The notes below the pieces were generated by a model. That model saw only the letters and a program-made list of their open reading frames with translations, made no database searches and had not been told where the DNA came from. A stretch of 27,500 nucleotides of DNA from Paulinella micropora (taxonomy: Eukaryota; Cercozoa; Imbricatea; Euglyphida; Paulinellidae). The stretch lies in contig WBZZ01000117.1 of NCBI GenBank assembly GCA_019918135.1, positions 37,501 to 65,000 of the forward strand, given 5' to 3'. Positions 1 to 9,266 of this stretch are shown here, piece after piece. Every line of letters begins with the position of its first letter. Position 1 is the stretch's first letter. Position numbers and translations under genes: made by a program.

Positions 1-31
1 AATGTCATTATATACCAGATGGGCCGGCACA
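1..31 (-). repeat. Start of element A 3' LTR, cut by window edge
   Basis: On the minus strand position 31 begins TGTGCCGGCC and the LTR runs out of the window to the left. The 31 bases match 23150-23180 at 29 positions (differences at the bases corresponding to 5 and 17). It directly follows a purine tract on the minus strand, as a 3' LTR should. Confidence 0.8.
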
Positions 32-33
32 AT

Positions 34-48
34 CCCCTCTCCCCCCCC
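34..48 (-). promoter_or_regulatory. Polypurine tract of element A
   Basis: Read on the minus strand this is an unbroken run of G with one GAG interruption, followed by AT and then the LTR start TGTGCC. Element B has the same arrangement, a G-rich run followed by AT and then TGTAGG at 22496. Such tracts prime plus-strand DNA synthesis in LTR retroelements. The matching layout in two elements supports both LTR starts. Confidence 0.8.
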
Positions 49-468
49 GAGCGTGCCCTCGTCAGGGTGCGCGAGAAGTCGAGTTAAGACCAGCCGAACC
101 AAACCGGGAAAAAATGTGAAAATTATCTCGCCGGAGAGATGGTCTGTGACTGCCAGTGGACACTTTCCCTCAGATAAATTGCACACCCCGGCCGTGTTAT
201 CCTAAATTCACTCATCGTTCCCCCCCACCTAGTGTGAGTCTATACTACCCCCCGGGATAGTTATTGATAAATTCCATTTTTGTCCCGGATTTAAGCCATC
301 GGAGTCCGCATTATTCCCCAGATTCGAAGTCCGATGCGCTTCTATTGCGTTAGAAGAAAAATTTTGCGTGACTCTGAGTCGTGGCACTCACGTAAAACTT
401 GTGTATCGCCCCATATCTGCCGTCACCATAATCCTGCATAAGCCCTCTCGTGTAACATCTGAATCCAT

Positions 469-784
469 GAAAATTGCCATGTAACTAGTGGGAATTTGAT
501 CAATCCCTCCATTTCCACTCGAACGTCGAACATTGCCACGCCGAAACTAGTGGGAATTTGATCAATCCATCCACTTCCACTCGAACGTCGAAAATTGCCA
601 CGAAACTAGTGGGAATTTGATCAATCCATCCACTTCCACTCGAACATCGAAATTGCCACGAAACTAGTGGGAATTTGATCAATCCATCCACTTCCACTCA
701 AACGTCGAAAATTGCCACAAAACTAGTGGGAATTTGATCAATCCATCCACTTCCACTCGAACGTCGAAACTTGATTGCCACGAA
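469..784. repeat. Five-copy tandem repeat, unit about 59 bp
   Basis: Copies of a unit beginning CTAGTGGGAATTTGATCAAT start at 485, 547, 606, 664 and 723, giving periods of 62, 59, 58 and 59 bases. Copies differ by a few substitutions and small indels. It lies in the 3' UTR of element A. There are no unique spacers, so it is a plain minisatellite. Confidence 0.95.
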
Positions 785-1084
785 TCGAAAAACATTTTAC
801 CAAATTAAGGTCCCAGGTGACGCTGTAGTCCCGGCGTGTAGCCCAGGAGTGACTTAAGACGTCGTCGAGGGAAGGCCCCCCCGCGAAGCCTCGGATACCC
901 CTCATCACCGTCCCCCCGGCGCTATCACTACATGCTTGAAACGACCGCGTACCACTTATAGACCTACCCGTCTATCCATCCCATTCCCCCATTTGGTATC
1001 CCCCTTTTGCCCCCCTGTCCCTAGGTCGTCCCGTTCTTGTCCCGTATCGTCCCCTTGTTGGTCCTTCCCTTAATCCCCCTATAC

Positions 1085-1205
1085 ACTATCCATACCTATT
1101 ACTATCCGACCTATAATCTATCCAATTCTATTACTATCCACCCTGTATTCTATCCAACCTATAATCTATCCCATTCTACTACTATCCGTCCTATCATCTA
1201 TCCCC
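1085..1205. repeat. Imperfect CT/AT minisatellite
   Basis: The motifs ACTATCC and CCTATAATCTATCC recur about every 24 to 48 bases, with substitutions. The plus-strand ORF across it (1037-1372) is low-complexity and consists of the repeat itself. Confidence 0.7.
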
Positions 1206-1254
1206 TCTCCCCCAGGCCTATTCCGCCATCCCACATTCCATCTTCCGCGTTGGT

Positions 1255-1276
1255 CCCCCCCCCCCCCCCCCCCCCC
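1255..1276. repeat. 22-base C homopolymer
   Basis: Uninterrupted C run, a G run on the strand of element A. It resembles a second purine tract inside the 3' UTR, but no LTR start follows it. Confidence 0.9.
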
Positions 1277-1656
1277 GTGCCCGTGTTGCTATCCCCGCAT
1301 ATATACATATCCCGATCCGCATGCCGAGCGGTAAATGACTTCCAGTCAGCGTTCCGCCGTCTCCGAGTGTAACGTGGCCTTGCTCGCCATATAGGCCCGT
1401 TGCCCTTCCGCGGTACCTGTGCTGTATTACCCCCCTCCCTTCTCCTCTTCCTCATCATTCTTCATCTTTCTTTTCATCTTCTCAGTCTTTCCCGTCATCC
1501 TTTTCCCGTTCGTACCCCGTACGCTTACCCTTTGTCAAGCCCCCGCAGGCTGAGGGTGAATATCAGTAAGTGAGCGTGAGGGTGATCAGTCCGTCAACGT
1601 CATCGACCTCGCTCCCCGGCGGGTTAAAATATTATCCTCCAAAGGCTTATAAGCCT

Positions 1657-1740
1657 GTCGTCGCGTCCCTGCGCGGAAAAAGAATTATGTCGTCGCGCCC
1701 CGCGCGAGATAAATTATCCGTCATCGCGCCCTGCGCGGAA
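1657..1740. repeat. Three-copy GC-rich repeat, period about 32 bp
   Basis: Three copies of a unit like GTCGTCGCGCCCTGCGCGG start at 1657, 1689 and 1720, separated by A/T-rich linkers containing AATTAT. A perfect 14-base palindrome (AGGCTTATAAGCCT) lies just to the left at 1643-1656. Confidence 0.85.
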
Positions 1741-1801
1741 ATCCCAACATCCTCCAAGACAGGTAGAAGTAATTATCGTGTAATTTAATGTGTTCGCCTT
1801 C

Positions 1802-1912
1802 GCCAGCACATGAAAAAATACGATTGGTACCATGGCCCTTGCTTGTGTATGTCGCGAATTTTTCATGTGCCGTCGATAACCAGCACATGAAAGTTCAAGA
1901 TTAGTATCGTGG
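1802..1912. repeat. Diverged direct repeat pair
   Basis: CCAGCACATGAAA occurs at about 1802 and 1879. The following 20 bases are also similar (GATTGGTACCATGG against GATTAGTATCGTGG). The copies are about 77 bases apart in the 3' UTR of element A. No function is evident. Confidence 0.6.
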
Positions 1913-2178
1913 TTTCTGTACATAGCCAATCAATAGCCAATCCTTCTCCAAAACGTTGATTTTTCCGATTCCCGCTCAGACCATGACGTCCGTGCCCTCG
2001 CGCTCCTGCGCGTACCAAGTGTTTACCATACACTTTTAGGATCAAGCGATCCACGTTTATTCTCAGCCGCTTCCCCCGGGCGCGCCACCCCGGTTTCGGT
2101 CATCTTCTTATCTTTTCATTCTTCTCTTTCTCACTCATTTCTCGACTCTCTCTCTTCCTTTCTTTCTCTTTCTCTCTC

Positions 2179-4206
2179 TCATCTCCTTCCCCTCCTCGTC
2201 CTGCGCTCCGTCCCCGAGGGACGCTTCCTTCCCCTCGATCCCACCTGTGCCGGTGGTGCCCCGATAATCTCAAAGGGCCAGCCTCTCTCCTCCACCTCAT
2301 CCCAGATGAACGTGGGGATTCGCCGCTCGTCCGTGAGGTCAAAAGGTATGTCCAGAACCTCCCTAGGTCGTGATTGCACCGTATAGGGAGTGTGGCCCTT
2401 GTCATCCAACTGGATGCTGACATCCCAAGTCTCCCGTTTCTGCCCCCAGTTTTCCAGAAAAACTAGACTGAACCGACTGTCCTTTTCCATGTTGACCCCA
2501 TCATCGCTCCTCCAGAACTGCATTACTAGGGAAATGCCCACCGCCGCTTTGGAACTCGTACGTCCTCCGACCCTCAATATCCGCATGACATAGAAGTCAT
2601 CCAGCGTATCATCCGAGATCTCTCTATCCGCAGGTCGCATCAAATAATACTTGCCGACTCTCCAGCGGATTTTATTTATCTTGGTCGGGTCGACCAACCA
2701 CTTTTCAAACTGTGGACGCGATCCACCTCCATCCCCTCCCTCTGGTGGGGGTCTCGGACGGGCCGTCTGTGCCCGCTGCTTCTCCTCCTCCTCCGTCCCC
2801 TCCTCCTTTGTTTCCTGTCGTAGCACCCCCTCCGAGCCCTCCGGCTCCTCCTTCCGCTCCTTTGTTTCCTCCTTGCCGTTGGCGCCCTCGCCTTCCTGGC
2901 GCTGTCTCCTGGATCCTCGTTCGTGAAAGCCCTGTTCCAGCTCCGTAATTGCATCCTGCAATCTTTGTTTCTCCTCCTCTTCTGGTTCGTACAGAAGCTG
3001 GTCCCTCAACCTCGCCAACTCTTCCGCCCGCTGCGAGCGAGTAAGCAAAGGTGTCGGGTTGCCCCAGTCATCCGTCGTGCGCGCCAGTGCCTGCGCGTCC
3101 GTCTCGTAATCCAATAGAAACGGTGAAAACTTGACCAGCCGTCGTACATGCACGATCTGCTCTTTTGCTGTCCGCTGATGGCGGATTTTGTAGTTGTATG
3201 CCGCAGTTTGCTGCACCACCTGATACGGCCCCTGCCACTTTTCATACAACTTCGCCGACACACCCACCGGGATGCTCGGGACGTATAACAAGACCGTGTC
3301 TCCCACGTTGAATTCCACATGGCGGAACTTTTGCTGCCCCTTGTCGTCCTTCCTCCTCATAGCAGCCTCGCGCTGCTTCCGGACGATGTGTTCAGCCTCC
3401 GCTATTGCCCGCAAGCGGCACGCCATCAATTCCGTCGGGTCATATAGAGCCGTGTCCTTGAAGCGATCCGTAGGTGTGTTCAACACCCTTCCATGTACCA
3501 GTTGATTCGGGCAGAGCCGAACGCTTCCTCCCAAAGACGAGGAGCCCAAGTTGTTAACCGCAAACGTAAAAGCCTGCACCGTCTCCGGCCACATCTTCTG
3601 GTTGTTCTGGCAATATATTTTCAAGGATGCCTTCATCGTCTTGTGCATCCGCTCAATTTTCCCGTTTGCCATTGGATTGTATGCCGTAACGTAGTTCCAT
3701 TGAAACCCAAAATATGCACTGAGTTCGTTCGAGAGCCAGTTGATGAACGAACTCCCTCTGTCTGATATGATCTTCCTTGGAACTCCGATCCTGCAGAACA
3801 CGTGATCGATCAAAGCCTTAGCGGTCGTTTCCTTGGTCTCGTCCTTAGTGGGTACCGTGATCACGTAATTCGACGCCCTGTCAATGGCCGTAAGTATGTA
3901 CTTGAACCCCCCGTCGCCCGCTTCCGGTAGAGGGCCCACATAGTCGATGTGGATCGTCTCGAAAATGTCGCTCGTGACCTCGTATTGCCCCAGCAAACCC
4001 TTGGTTGCGTCATATGGTGTCTTTGCTCTCTGGCACGGCGCGCAGCCGTTGATGAATCGTTCCACATCCTTACTCATACTTTCCCAGTAGAACTTCCTTG
4101 TCAGCGACCACTTCGTCCTTTCCAATCCTGGATGACTCTGCATGGGACAGTTATGTGCCCCGATCATAATCGCATGCCGTAAAGCCGGTGGTACCACACC
4201 GTCCAC
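2179..4206 (-). CDS. Element A integrase with GPY/F module and conserved C-terminal domain
   Basis: The 675-residue frame holds an essentially complete Ty3/gypsy integrase, which inserts retroelement cDNA into host DNA. Visible in order: HHCC zinc-binding domain (H18, H25, C55, C58); catalytic core with D88 (HIDYVGP), D149 (ISDRGSSF) and E185 (GKIERMH), spacing 35 between the last two; GPY/F module near 324-328 (WQGPY); a Glu/Arg/Lys-rich linker about 400-510; and a C-terminal domain about 513-640 shared with element B. The protein ends in a very basic tail. The true frame enters from the upstream RNase H ORF, which overlaps it by 43 bases in another frame, so a frameshift near 4164-4206 divides one pol polyprotein. 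The first Met is internal, not a real start. No catalytic residue is missing in this part. Confidence 0.93.
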   Translation of the reverse strand: MDGVVPPALRHAIMIGAHNCPMQSHPGLERTKWSLTRKFYWESMSKDVERFINGCAPCQRAKTPYDATKGLLGQYEVTSDIFETIHIDYVGPLPEAGDGGFKYILTAIDRASNYVITVPTKDETKETTAKALIDHVFCRIGVPRKIISDRGSSFINWLSNELSAYFGFQWNYVTAYNPMANGKIERMHKTMKASLKIYCQNNQKMWPETVQAFTFAVNNLGSSSLGGSVRLCPNQLVHGRVLNTPTDRFKDTALYDPTELMACRLRAIAEAEHIVRKQREAAMRRKDDKGQQKFRHVEFNVGDTVLLYVPSIPVGVSAKLYEKWQGPYQVVQQTAAYNYKIRHQRTAKEQIVHVRRLVKFSPFLLDYETDAQALARTTDDWGNPTPLLTRSQRAEELARLRDQLLYEPEEEEKQRLQDAITELEQGFHERGSRRQRQEGEGANGKEETKERKEEPEGSEGVLRQETKEEGTEEEEKQRAQTARPRPPPEGGDGGGSRPQFEKWLVDPTKINKIRWRVGKYYLMRPADREISDDTLDDFYVMRILRVGGRTSSKAAVGISLVMQFWRSDDGVNMEKDSRFSLVFLENWGQKRETWDVSIQLDDKGHTPYTVQSRPREVLDIPFDLTDERRIPTFIWDEVEERGWPFEIIGAPPAQVGSRGRKRPSGTERRTRRGRR

Positions 4207-5888
4207 CTTTCCGGGTTTTCCTTGTGTCTGCCGTCCGTGCCCATATACCAGATCAGCCCATCCGAATACGTGTGCGTCTTCAGCTGCCGCTTCACTGCCT
4301 CAGAACGTGTTTCCGGCGTCGGGTTCTTCACGTGTTGGATCAGTGCCTTGAATTCCTTCGCCTCCCTCGTCAGACTCCGAAACTTGTCCACCGAAGCAAA
4401 CTTGATTTGCGTATCCGTCTCCAAGTCCAAAGCCACCCGGGGGTGCGTCTTCTCCAACACCGTCACGTCCTCCTGCTCCGGTAACAATGGCTCCCCTTCT
4501 GCCTTAGGGCTGACCATTATGTTGCCGACCCTTGGCATCTGTCGCCATGGGAACCTTGGCGTTTCCATCTCCTCCGCCTCTCTTTCCGCGTGCAACGCCG
4601 CGTCCCACTCGTATTCTTCGAGACTGTCCTTCGCGCATTGGTCCTCGTGCTCCTCACAACACTCTCGTGGTGCCTTACTAGCCGCCTCATACAACCTGAG
4701 GTCCCTCTCATGTTCCTGTTTTTCTCCTCCCCCCGACGTACAAAACTTGTACGCTGCCGACACCTCCTCCGCGTATATCATACCGTCCATCGGCTTCTGG
4801 TCTTCAAAATCCGGTTCCCGCTCTATCTGTTCAAAGTCCGTGAATCCCAATACCGTCAAGACTGCCGCCGCCGTGGTGAACCTAAATCGCGTCAGGTTCA
4901 TCCCTTTCCACTTCTCCCCATCCCATATCGGTTTGACCGTGAACACCTCTGGCGCCTGGTGTTGTCGTTGTTCCGCCCCCGTTTTTCCCCGTGATCCCCC
5001 ATCCTCCGCCGTGCCCCCAGACCGTGACTGGTGATCAGCTAAAAAGTTCTCCTTTTCCTTGATGTACTCCATCTGAAAGTCGTATTCCGACAACTCCTGT
5101 TGCCACCGCGCTAACCGTCCCGTGTGGTCCTGCGACATCAACCACCGCAGGTTGTTGTGATCCGTCCTCACTCTCGTTTCCTTCGCCCCCCATAAATATT
5201 CTCGCAGCCGCTTGAAGCCCCAGACAATAGCTAGTGCCTCCCGCTGTCTGGTGCAGTATTGCCTTTCCGCACTCAACATACGTCGACTAAGGAACATTAC
5301 CGGTCGCAATCGCCCCTTTTCGTCCGCTTGCTGAAGCACTCCTCCTATCGCGTAGGCCGACGCGTCCGTATCCAGAATAAAGGGTGCCTCAAAGTCAGGC
5401 AGCCTCAGAACCGTTCCATCTTCCGTCAACGGATCCTTCAGAATCGTCTCCCGCAAATCCTTTATCGCTTCCAAGACCTTCTCTCCCCACTCGTTCGGGT
5501 TCGCCCAATCCCCTTTGAATTCCTTCATGTGTTTCCGTATGGGCTCCGCCCGGTTGGCGAAGTTTGGGATAAACTCCCCGTAATGCTGTGCCAACGACAC
5601 GAACGAATGTAGATCGGATTTATTCTGCGGTATTGGCATGTCCGCCAGTGCCTCTCGCTTCTTAGCCGCGATTGTGCATGTTCCGTTCTCAATATCGTAT
5701 CCCAAATATTGAATCCGTTTCTGCATGAAGTGGCACTTCTTGGCATTAAGCCGGAAACCGAACGCCTTAATCCGCCGCATGATGCCCCTGTTCCACACGT
5801 ATCGTGCCCGTCTTGTCTCAGCCAACATTAAAGCCGATATTTTCGCCTTCTCCGCCTTGATCATTGCCTCCCGTCTTCTTTCTCTCAT
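4164..5888 (-). CDS. Element A RT thumb, RNase H and connection domain (5'-truncated pol)
   Basis: The 574-residue frame carries the RT thumb (about 30-110; AFGFRLNAKKCHF, YLGYDIENG) followed by gypsy-type RNase H, which degrades the RNA of the RNA-DNA hybrid. RNase H acidic residues are present: D175 (DTDAS), E217 (QREALAIV), D243 (RTDHNN) and D285 (LADHQS). A connection region follows (about 290-550) that resembles the same part of element B (WYMGTDGRHKENPERWTVW here; WYKGAGGKWEKTPSKWTLW there). The RT fingers and palm, including the YxDD catalytic motif, are absent. The first 30 residues are Arg/Glu/Lys-rich and unlike RT, so the thumb seems joined to foreign upstream sequence. The frame breaks into the integrase frame near 4200. 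Confidence 0.9.
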   Translation of the reverse strand: MRERRREAMIKAEKAKISALMLAETRRARYVWNRGIMRRIKAFGFRLNAKKCHFMQKRIQYLGYDIENGTCTIAAKKREALADMPIPQNKSDLHSFVSLAQHYGEFIPNFANRAEPIRKHMKEFKGDWANPNEWGEKVLEAIKDLRETILKDPLTEDGTVLRLPDFEAPFILDTDASAYAIGGVLQQADEKGRLRPVMFLSRRMLSAERQYCTRQREALAIVWGFKRLREYLWGAKETRVRTDHNNLRWLMSQDHTGRLARWQQELSEYDFQMEYIKEKENFLADHQSRSGGTAEDGGSRGKTGAEQRQHQAPEVFTVKPIWDGEKWKGMNLTRFRFTTAAAVLTVLGFTDFEQIEREPDFEDQKPMDGMIYAEEVSAAYKFCTSGGGEKQEHERDLRLYEAASKAPRECCEEHEDQCAKDSLEEYEWDAALHAEREAEEMETPRFPWRQMPRVGNIMVSPKAEGEPLLPEQEDVTVLEKTHPRVALDLETDTQIKFASVDKFRSLTREAKEFKALIQHVKNPTPETRSEAVKRQLKTHTYSDGLIWYMGTDGRHKENPERWTVWYHRLYGMRL

Positions 5889-6771
5889 GAGGGTATACCT
5901 CCCTTCTCTTTGCCCATTCTAACAGTTTTTCCCGAAATGTTTTGTATTCCTCAGCTGTTGCCACCACCTCCTTGTATACATCCTTGCCTATGCATATTTC
6001 CCCCTTGGCTCACATCCCCTTTTCCCCTTCCTCAGTCTCCTCTTCCCACGCCTCACGCCATTTGTCCCACTGCCTTTCTTCCTCTTCACCCCTCTCTGCC
6101 TTGTCAGACTTCTTCTCCTCCATCGAAAACCTAACGTAGATATAATACCCTGTATCATCTAGCTCCTGTTCCTCTTATTCCCCCATCCCACACTCCTTCC
6201 AAGCCTCCCACTCTACGCACTTAGTGCGAAAAAGAAAAATAAGGACTTAAAGGGTATTGATATGGCCGATATAGGCAGTAATCCATTCTTGGTAAAAAGC
6301 CCGCAAAACCCCTTGAAAAAGGACACCATCTTTGCCTTGTCCACTCCCGAGGTCGCCCACCGTAAATACAGTGAATTTCCCCTTGGAGTTTTGTGCCATG
6401 ATGTCCCCCTCGTTTCTGTCCTCTTTCGCCATTTTCCTCATGTCTTTTTCCAAACCAATTCCACCATTTGTTTCCCCCATTTTCCCTTTTCGGTTCCCGC
6501 CACTTCCCTCCCCCAATTCCATCTGACAATGACTATAAATCCTCCCATGTCAGTCCTCCTCCATGTCGTCTGATTGCCTCCTCCCCGACCGTCTTCCCCC
6601 TTTTGATGTCCTCCTTCCATATATACCCAGCCATTTGTCGTGCCATATCAATGCTTGTTCCCCCAAGCCCCCAAATACACTTTGTTGTCTTCCTTGTGTG
6701 ACATGTTGTCCCATGTCTGTGTCTCTTTGACACGTCATCCCCCTATGCGTCTGTGAATACCACCCGGCCAC
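5889..6771 (-). pseudogene. Decayed coding remnant upstream of element A thumb, possibly gag
   Basis: One minus-strand frame (codons starting at positions divisible by 3) reads coherently from 6771 to about 5885, but is broken by four stops at 6550-6552, 6247-6249, 6175-6177 and 6010-6012. The last part is charged and helical-looking (KAERGEEEERQWDKWREAW; EEYKTFREKLLEWAKRREVY). It then needs a frameshift near 5880 to enter the RT-thumb frame. No YxDD, no DTG protease triad and no zinc knuckle were found. A stretch ending AYIGHINTL could be a ruined palm motif, but the match is weak. The preferred reading is a gag remnant fused by deletion to the RT thumb. Alternatives are a degenerate RT N-terminus or an inserted spacer. 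Confidence 0.4.
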
Positions 6772-7231
6772 TTTGCCATGTCATTCCTATGTCTCCACTC
6801 CATCAACCATCATGAAAACATGCTACCATATTGCCATAATCCACAGCAAACACAGAGCACTGAGTTGTCCTTACGGTTTCTAGAGGAAGCATGACATGTT
6901 TGGAGTGTCCCCATGACATGCATGTACAGCAACCCTTGCTCATCACTCGAAAACCCAAAAAACACGCAAGAACGCATGCGCCACACTCTTTGCATATATG
7001 TGCATTCAAGGTAACCTTATGCCATAACAAATTCCGGGTTTCCATGTGTACAAACCATTTCCCACCAAATGATGTGTGTCTTTTTAACGCAGCAACCCTT
7101 GCACATCCACGAAAAGACACGAGAACCCAAGGCGAACACAAGAAATGCATGCCCCATGCATAGATTCATCCACAAACAACCAAAAACCATCAACAACCAT
7201 CAATTCCATTCCAATAAACCATGTCGCAAAC
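6772..7231 (-). other. Probable 5' leader of element A
   Basis: No convincing gene is present. The stretch contains a diverged direct repeat: CAGCAACCCTTGC at 6927 and again at 7090, 163 bases apart, each followed by similar CA-rich sequence and a GCATGC-containing end. It lies where the leader should be if the 5' LTR at 22914-23180 belongs to this element. The minus-strand Cys-rich ORF here (7150-6803) follows the repeat and is not treated as a gene. Confidence 0.45.
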
Positions 7232-7609
7232 TGTATGCGCAGATAGGTAAATATGCGACCTTTTCTTATACCCCTATACACAATGATGTATAGAAGAGCT
7301 ATATCTCTTTAAGATGTAGTTATACCCGTTTTTATTTATATACTTTCGAGCCGGTTGAAAACGATAATATTACGATTCATAATCGGTACTACTTTTTTAA
7401 GCCGTATAATATTATCGTTAGGGGTGACACTGGGAAATGCCTCTCTTTTCCCTTTTTGTTGCTTGGCTCTGACAGTCTCCTACATTTTCCTCCATACTGC
7501 TTTCCTTTCTTTGTGGAGGAGGAAGATTAGGTATTTTCTGAGTGCTGTGGAATTGGAAGGATAAATACCCCGGCTTACATTAAATAGTATCTTTTGATTA
7601 GAACCGACA
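7232..7609 (+). repeat. 5' LTR of element B
   Basis: Runs from TGTATGCGCAGATAGG to GAACCGACA and matches 22496-22898 throughout, with substitutions and small indels. It begins TG and ends CA. It contains a 13-base inverted repeat (7360-7372 with 7407-7419), a TATA-like element and an ATTAAA hexamer at about 7579. It is about 25 bp shorter than the 3' copy, chiefly near the start and around TATAGAAGAG. Confidence 0.92.
7333..7342 (+). promoter_or_regulatory. TATA-like element in LTR of element B
   Basis: TATTTATATA, preserved at the equivalent site of the 3' LTR (22616-22623). Its position about 100 bases into the LTR suits a U3 promoter. There is no experimental evidence. Confidence 0.4.
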
Positions 7610-7613
7610 AAAG

Positions 7614-7631
7614 TGGAGTCCCAGCCTAGAT
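7614..7631 (+). promoter_or_regulatory. Candidate primer binding site
   Basis: TGGAGTCCCAGCC begins four bases after the LTR end. TGG would pair with a tRNA 3' CCA. The expected complement of the T-loop is not clear further on, so the tRNA cannot be named. Confidence 0.35.
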
Positions 7632-7870
7632 TTTCATATCCTCCAAATTTCAATTCAGCAATTTGAAAAATAGCCACTCCCCTAAGCAAAGCAAGAAGGA
7701 AAGGTAGTGGAGGAGTGTAGGAAAAGAGTTGGGGAGGTGTTAGCAGCTTGCAGTGCACAAAAACAACAGTGAAATCTTGCACAGAGGCCCATAAAGCGGC
7801 ACGACAAGACACTCGTTGTGTGTACGATTTTGACACCTCAAGCAGTGTGATTGGAGTGTGTAAGGTGCAT

Positions 7871-7970
7871 AGAAAGTGTACTCAGTGGAACAGAAACATT
7901 AGGGGGCTCACTGGTGTGATAGAAAGTGTACTCAGTGGAACAGAAACATTAGGGGGCTCACTGGTGTGAT
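7871..7970 (+). repeat. Perfect 50-bp tandem duplication in leader
   Basis: 7871-7920 and 7921-7970 are identical: each begins AGAAAGTGTACTCAGTGGAA and ends CACTGGTGTGAT. Perfect identity in an otherwise decayed element indicates a recent duplication. Confidence 0.98.
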
Positions 7971-8417
7971 TGTCGATACATTGTCGAGCCAGAGGAGTGC
8001 TTAACAAACACACGCAAGGAGAAGGAGAACACCCTCCTATCAATTCTGTCAACACTCCTACACGTATACCTACACATACTCCTCACGAGGAGAATAACCA
8101 ACAATTACACGCTCTAACTCTTGTTTGTACTGCCACAAACACGTAACACACACAAACGTTGTTGACACGTCAATACGTGCAACGAGGCAGAAGAAAAACA
8201 AACAAACAACACACATACAGAATCCTATTCCTTTGGCATAAAACCTGTTTAGACAAACAACACCCATCCCACACCAAAGAAAGTAGCCATCTCTCAAAGG
8301 GGTGGTAGGCCAGTCTATTAAGACATAGGCCGGGGGAATTGAGTGTAAATTGAAGACAGGGAGGCTAAAAAGGAGTGTGTTTTGGGAACAATTTTTATTT
8401 TTGTTCACAAACAACGA

Positions 8418-8770
8418 AACACACACCCCACATCACACTCAAACACTCCAAACGTGTTGTGTGGTGTCACCAAGGTCAGCAAGGACAAGAACTCGGATAC
8501 CGAGCAGCTCCCAAGACATCAACGACAAGTGTGTGAAGAGTCACCAGCACTCGGTACACACACAGGCATACACACTCTCGTAGACACACAGACGAGACAC
8601 ACACCTCACATCACACCCAAGCACTAACAACGTGTGGTGTCAAATAGGTCACCAAGAACAAAAAAAACTCAGACACCGAGCAAGTCACAAGGCATCAGCC
8701 GTTGTTGTGTGAAGAGTCAGCAGCACTCGGTACACACAAACACATACACACACACGAGAACACTCACAAA
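8418..8770 (+). repeat. Diverged ~180-bp tandem duplication in leader
   Basis: The first copy starts at about 8418 and the second at about 8597. Shared landmarks include CACATCACAC, GGTGTCA, GTGTGAAGAGTCA and AGCACTCGGTACACACA in the same order. Copies differ by substitutions and short indels. Confidence 0.85.
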
Positions 8771-9266
8771 CACACCCCCCATAACTCAAAAAGGCAAAGC
8801 TTCGGTTGGTTTTTGAGTTGGGAAAGGTTCTTTCACAAAAGGACAATAACAGTGACCTATTGGGCTGAGCCCAGAAAGGATCATTGAAAACCTTTTTGAA
8901 CGATTCTTGATCGTGTACGCACGAGGGTGGAGTAAGGTTGCTAACCGACTTGTTTGTGAAGCACAAGTGTGGTGTACTTTGTCAGGGTGCACACGTACAC
9001 ATCGTCTGACTTGGCAGAAGGAACAGCAAGGCTTCCCCCGACAGAGGGGGAGGGTGAGTCCACCAATTCCTTGACTGTTATTTGTTGATTGTTGTGTTGG
9101 GTGTGAGTTGGTTGTCGTGTTTATAACATCGTGCTTGACACAAGCAGTGATGACACAGCGAACAGAACACACGACAACAAAAAAGACAAACACAACAGCA
9201 CATTTACACAACACGAGAACATACGACTCCATCTGCTCGTTTCGACCCTTCAGGGGCACACTGAAC

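Larger units (their letters stand above)
49..2178 (-). other. 3' untranslated region of element A, repeat-rich, no convincing gene
   Basis: About 2.1 kb lies between the integrase stop and the polypurine tract. The ORFs here are short, low-complexity or antisense, and none shows a recognisable domain. The stretch holds several tandem repeat families, listed separately, a 22-base C run and pyrimidine-rich stretches around 1430-1500 and 2100-2210. The second element has a long coding region in the corresponding place; none is visible here. Confidence 0.6.
1..7231 (-). mobile_element. Element A, Ty3/gypsy-type LTR retrotransposon, main block
   Basis: Minus-strand LTR retrotransposon. Reading leftward from 7231 it contains a leader, a decayed probable gag remnant, RT thumb, RNase H, integrase, a repeat-rich 3' UTR, a purine tract and the start of the 3' LTR. 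The order RNase H then integrase is that of Ty3/gypsy rather than copia. The protease and RT palm are missing, so the element is internally deleted and non-autonomous. Its 5' LTR is inferred to lie at 22914-23180, separated from this block by element B. What is seen: the domains, the purine tract, and LTR-end identity. What is inferred: that the two blocks were once contiguous. Confidence 0.85.
7610..9266 (+). other. 5' leader of element B, no gene
   Basis: A long untranslated region of 1.66 kb, strongly C/A-rich on the plus strand between about 8000 and 8800. It carries two tandem duplications, listed separately. ORFs on either strand are short or shaped by the CA-rich composition. The gag frame is open from 9108 but lacks ATG until 9150. 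Confidence 0.7.

Noticed and set aside
469..784. Regularly spaced repeats suggesting a CRISPR array
   Set aside because: The units are contiguous, with no unique spacers; this is a minisatellite in a eukaryotic element.
1037..1372. 111-residue plus-strand ORF with Pro runs
   Set aside because: Made of a minisatellite and the 22-base C run; no independent coding evidence.
4222..5034. 270-residue plus-strand ORF
   Set aside because: Antisense to the element A pol ORF, whose domains are clear on the minus strand.
6803..7150. Minus-strand Cys-rich ORF (CKECGAC) resembling a zinc-binding protein
   Set aside because: It spans a diverged direct repeat in the element A leader, and the Cys residues do not form a complete known finger.
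7227..7231. Target-site duplication of element B
   Set aside because: CAAAC before the 5' LTR and AAAAA after the 3' LTR agree at only three of five bases; not enough to claim a duplication.
7365..7373. TAATATTAC, identical to the geminivirus origin nonanucleotide
   Set aside because: It lies in the stem of an LTR inverted repeat rather than in a loop, no Rep-like gene is present, and a 9-base AT-rich match is expected by chance.
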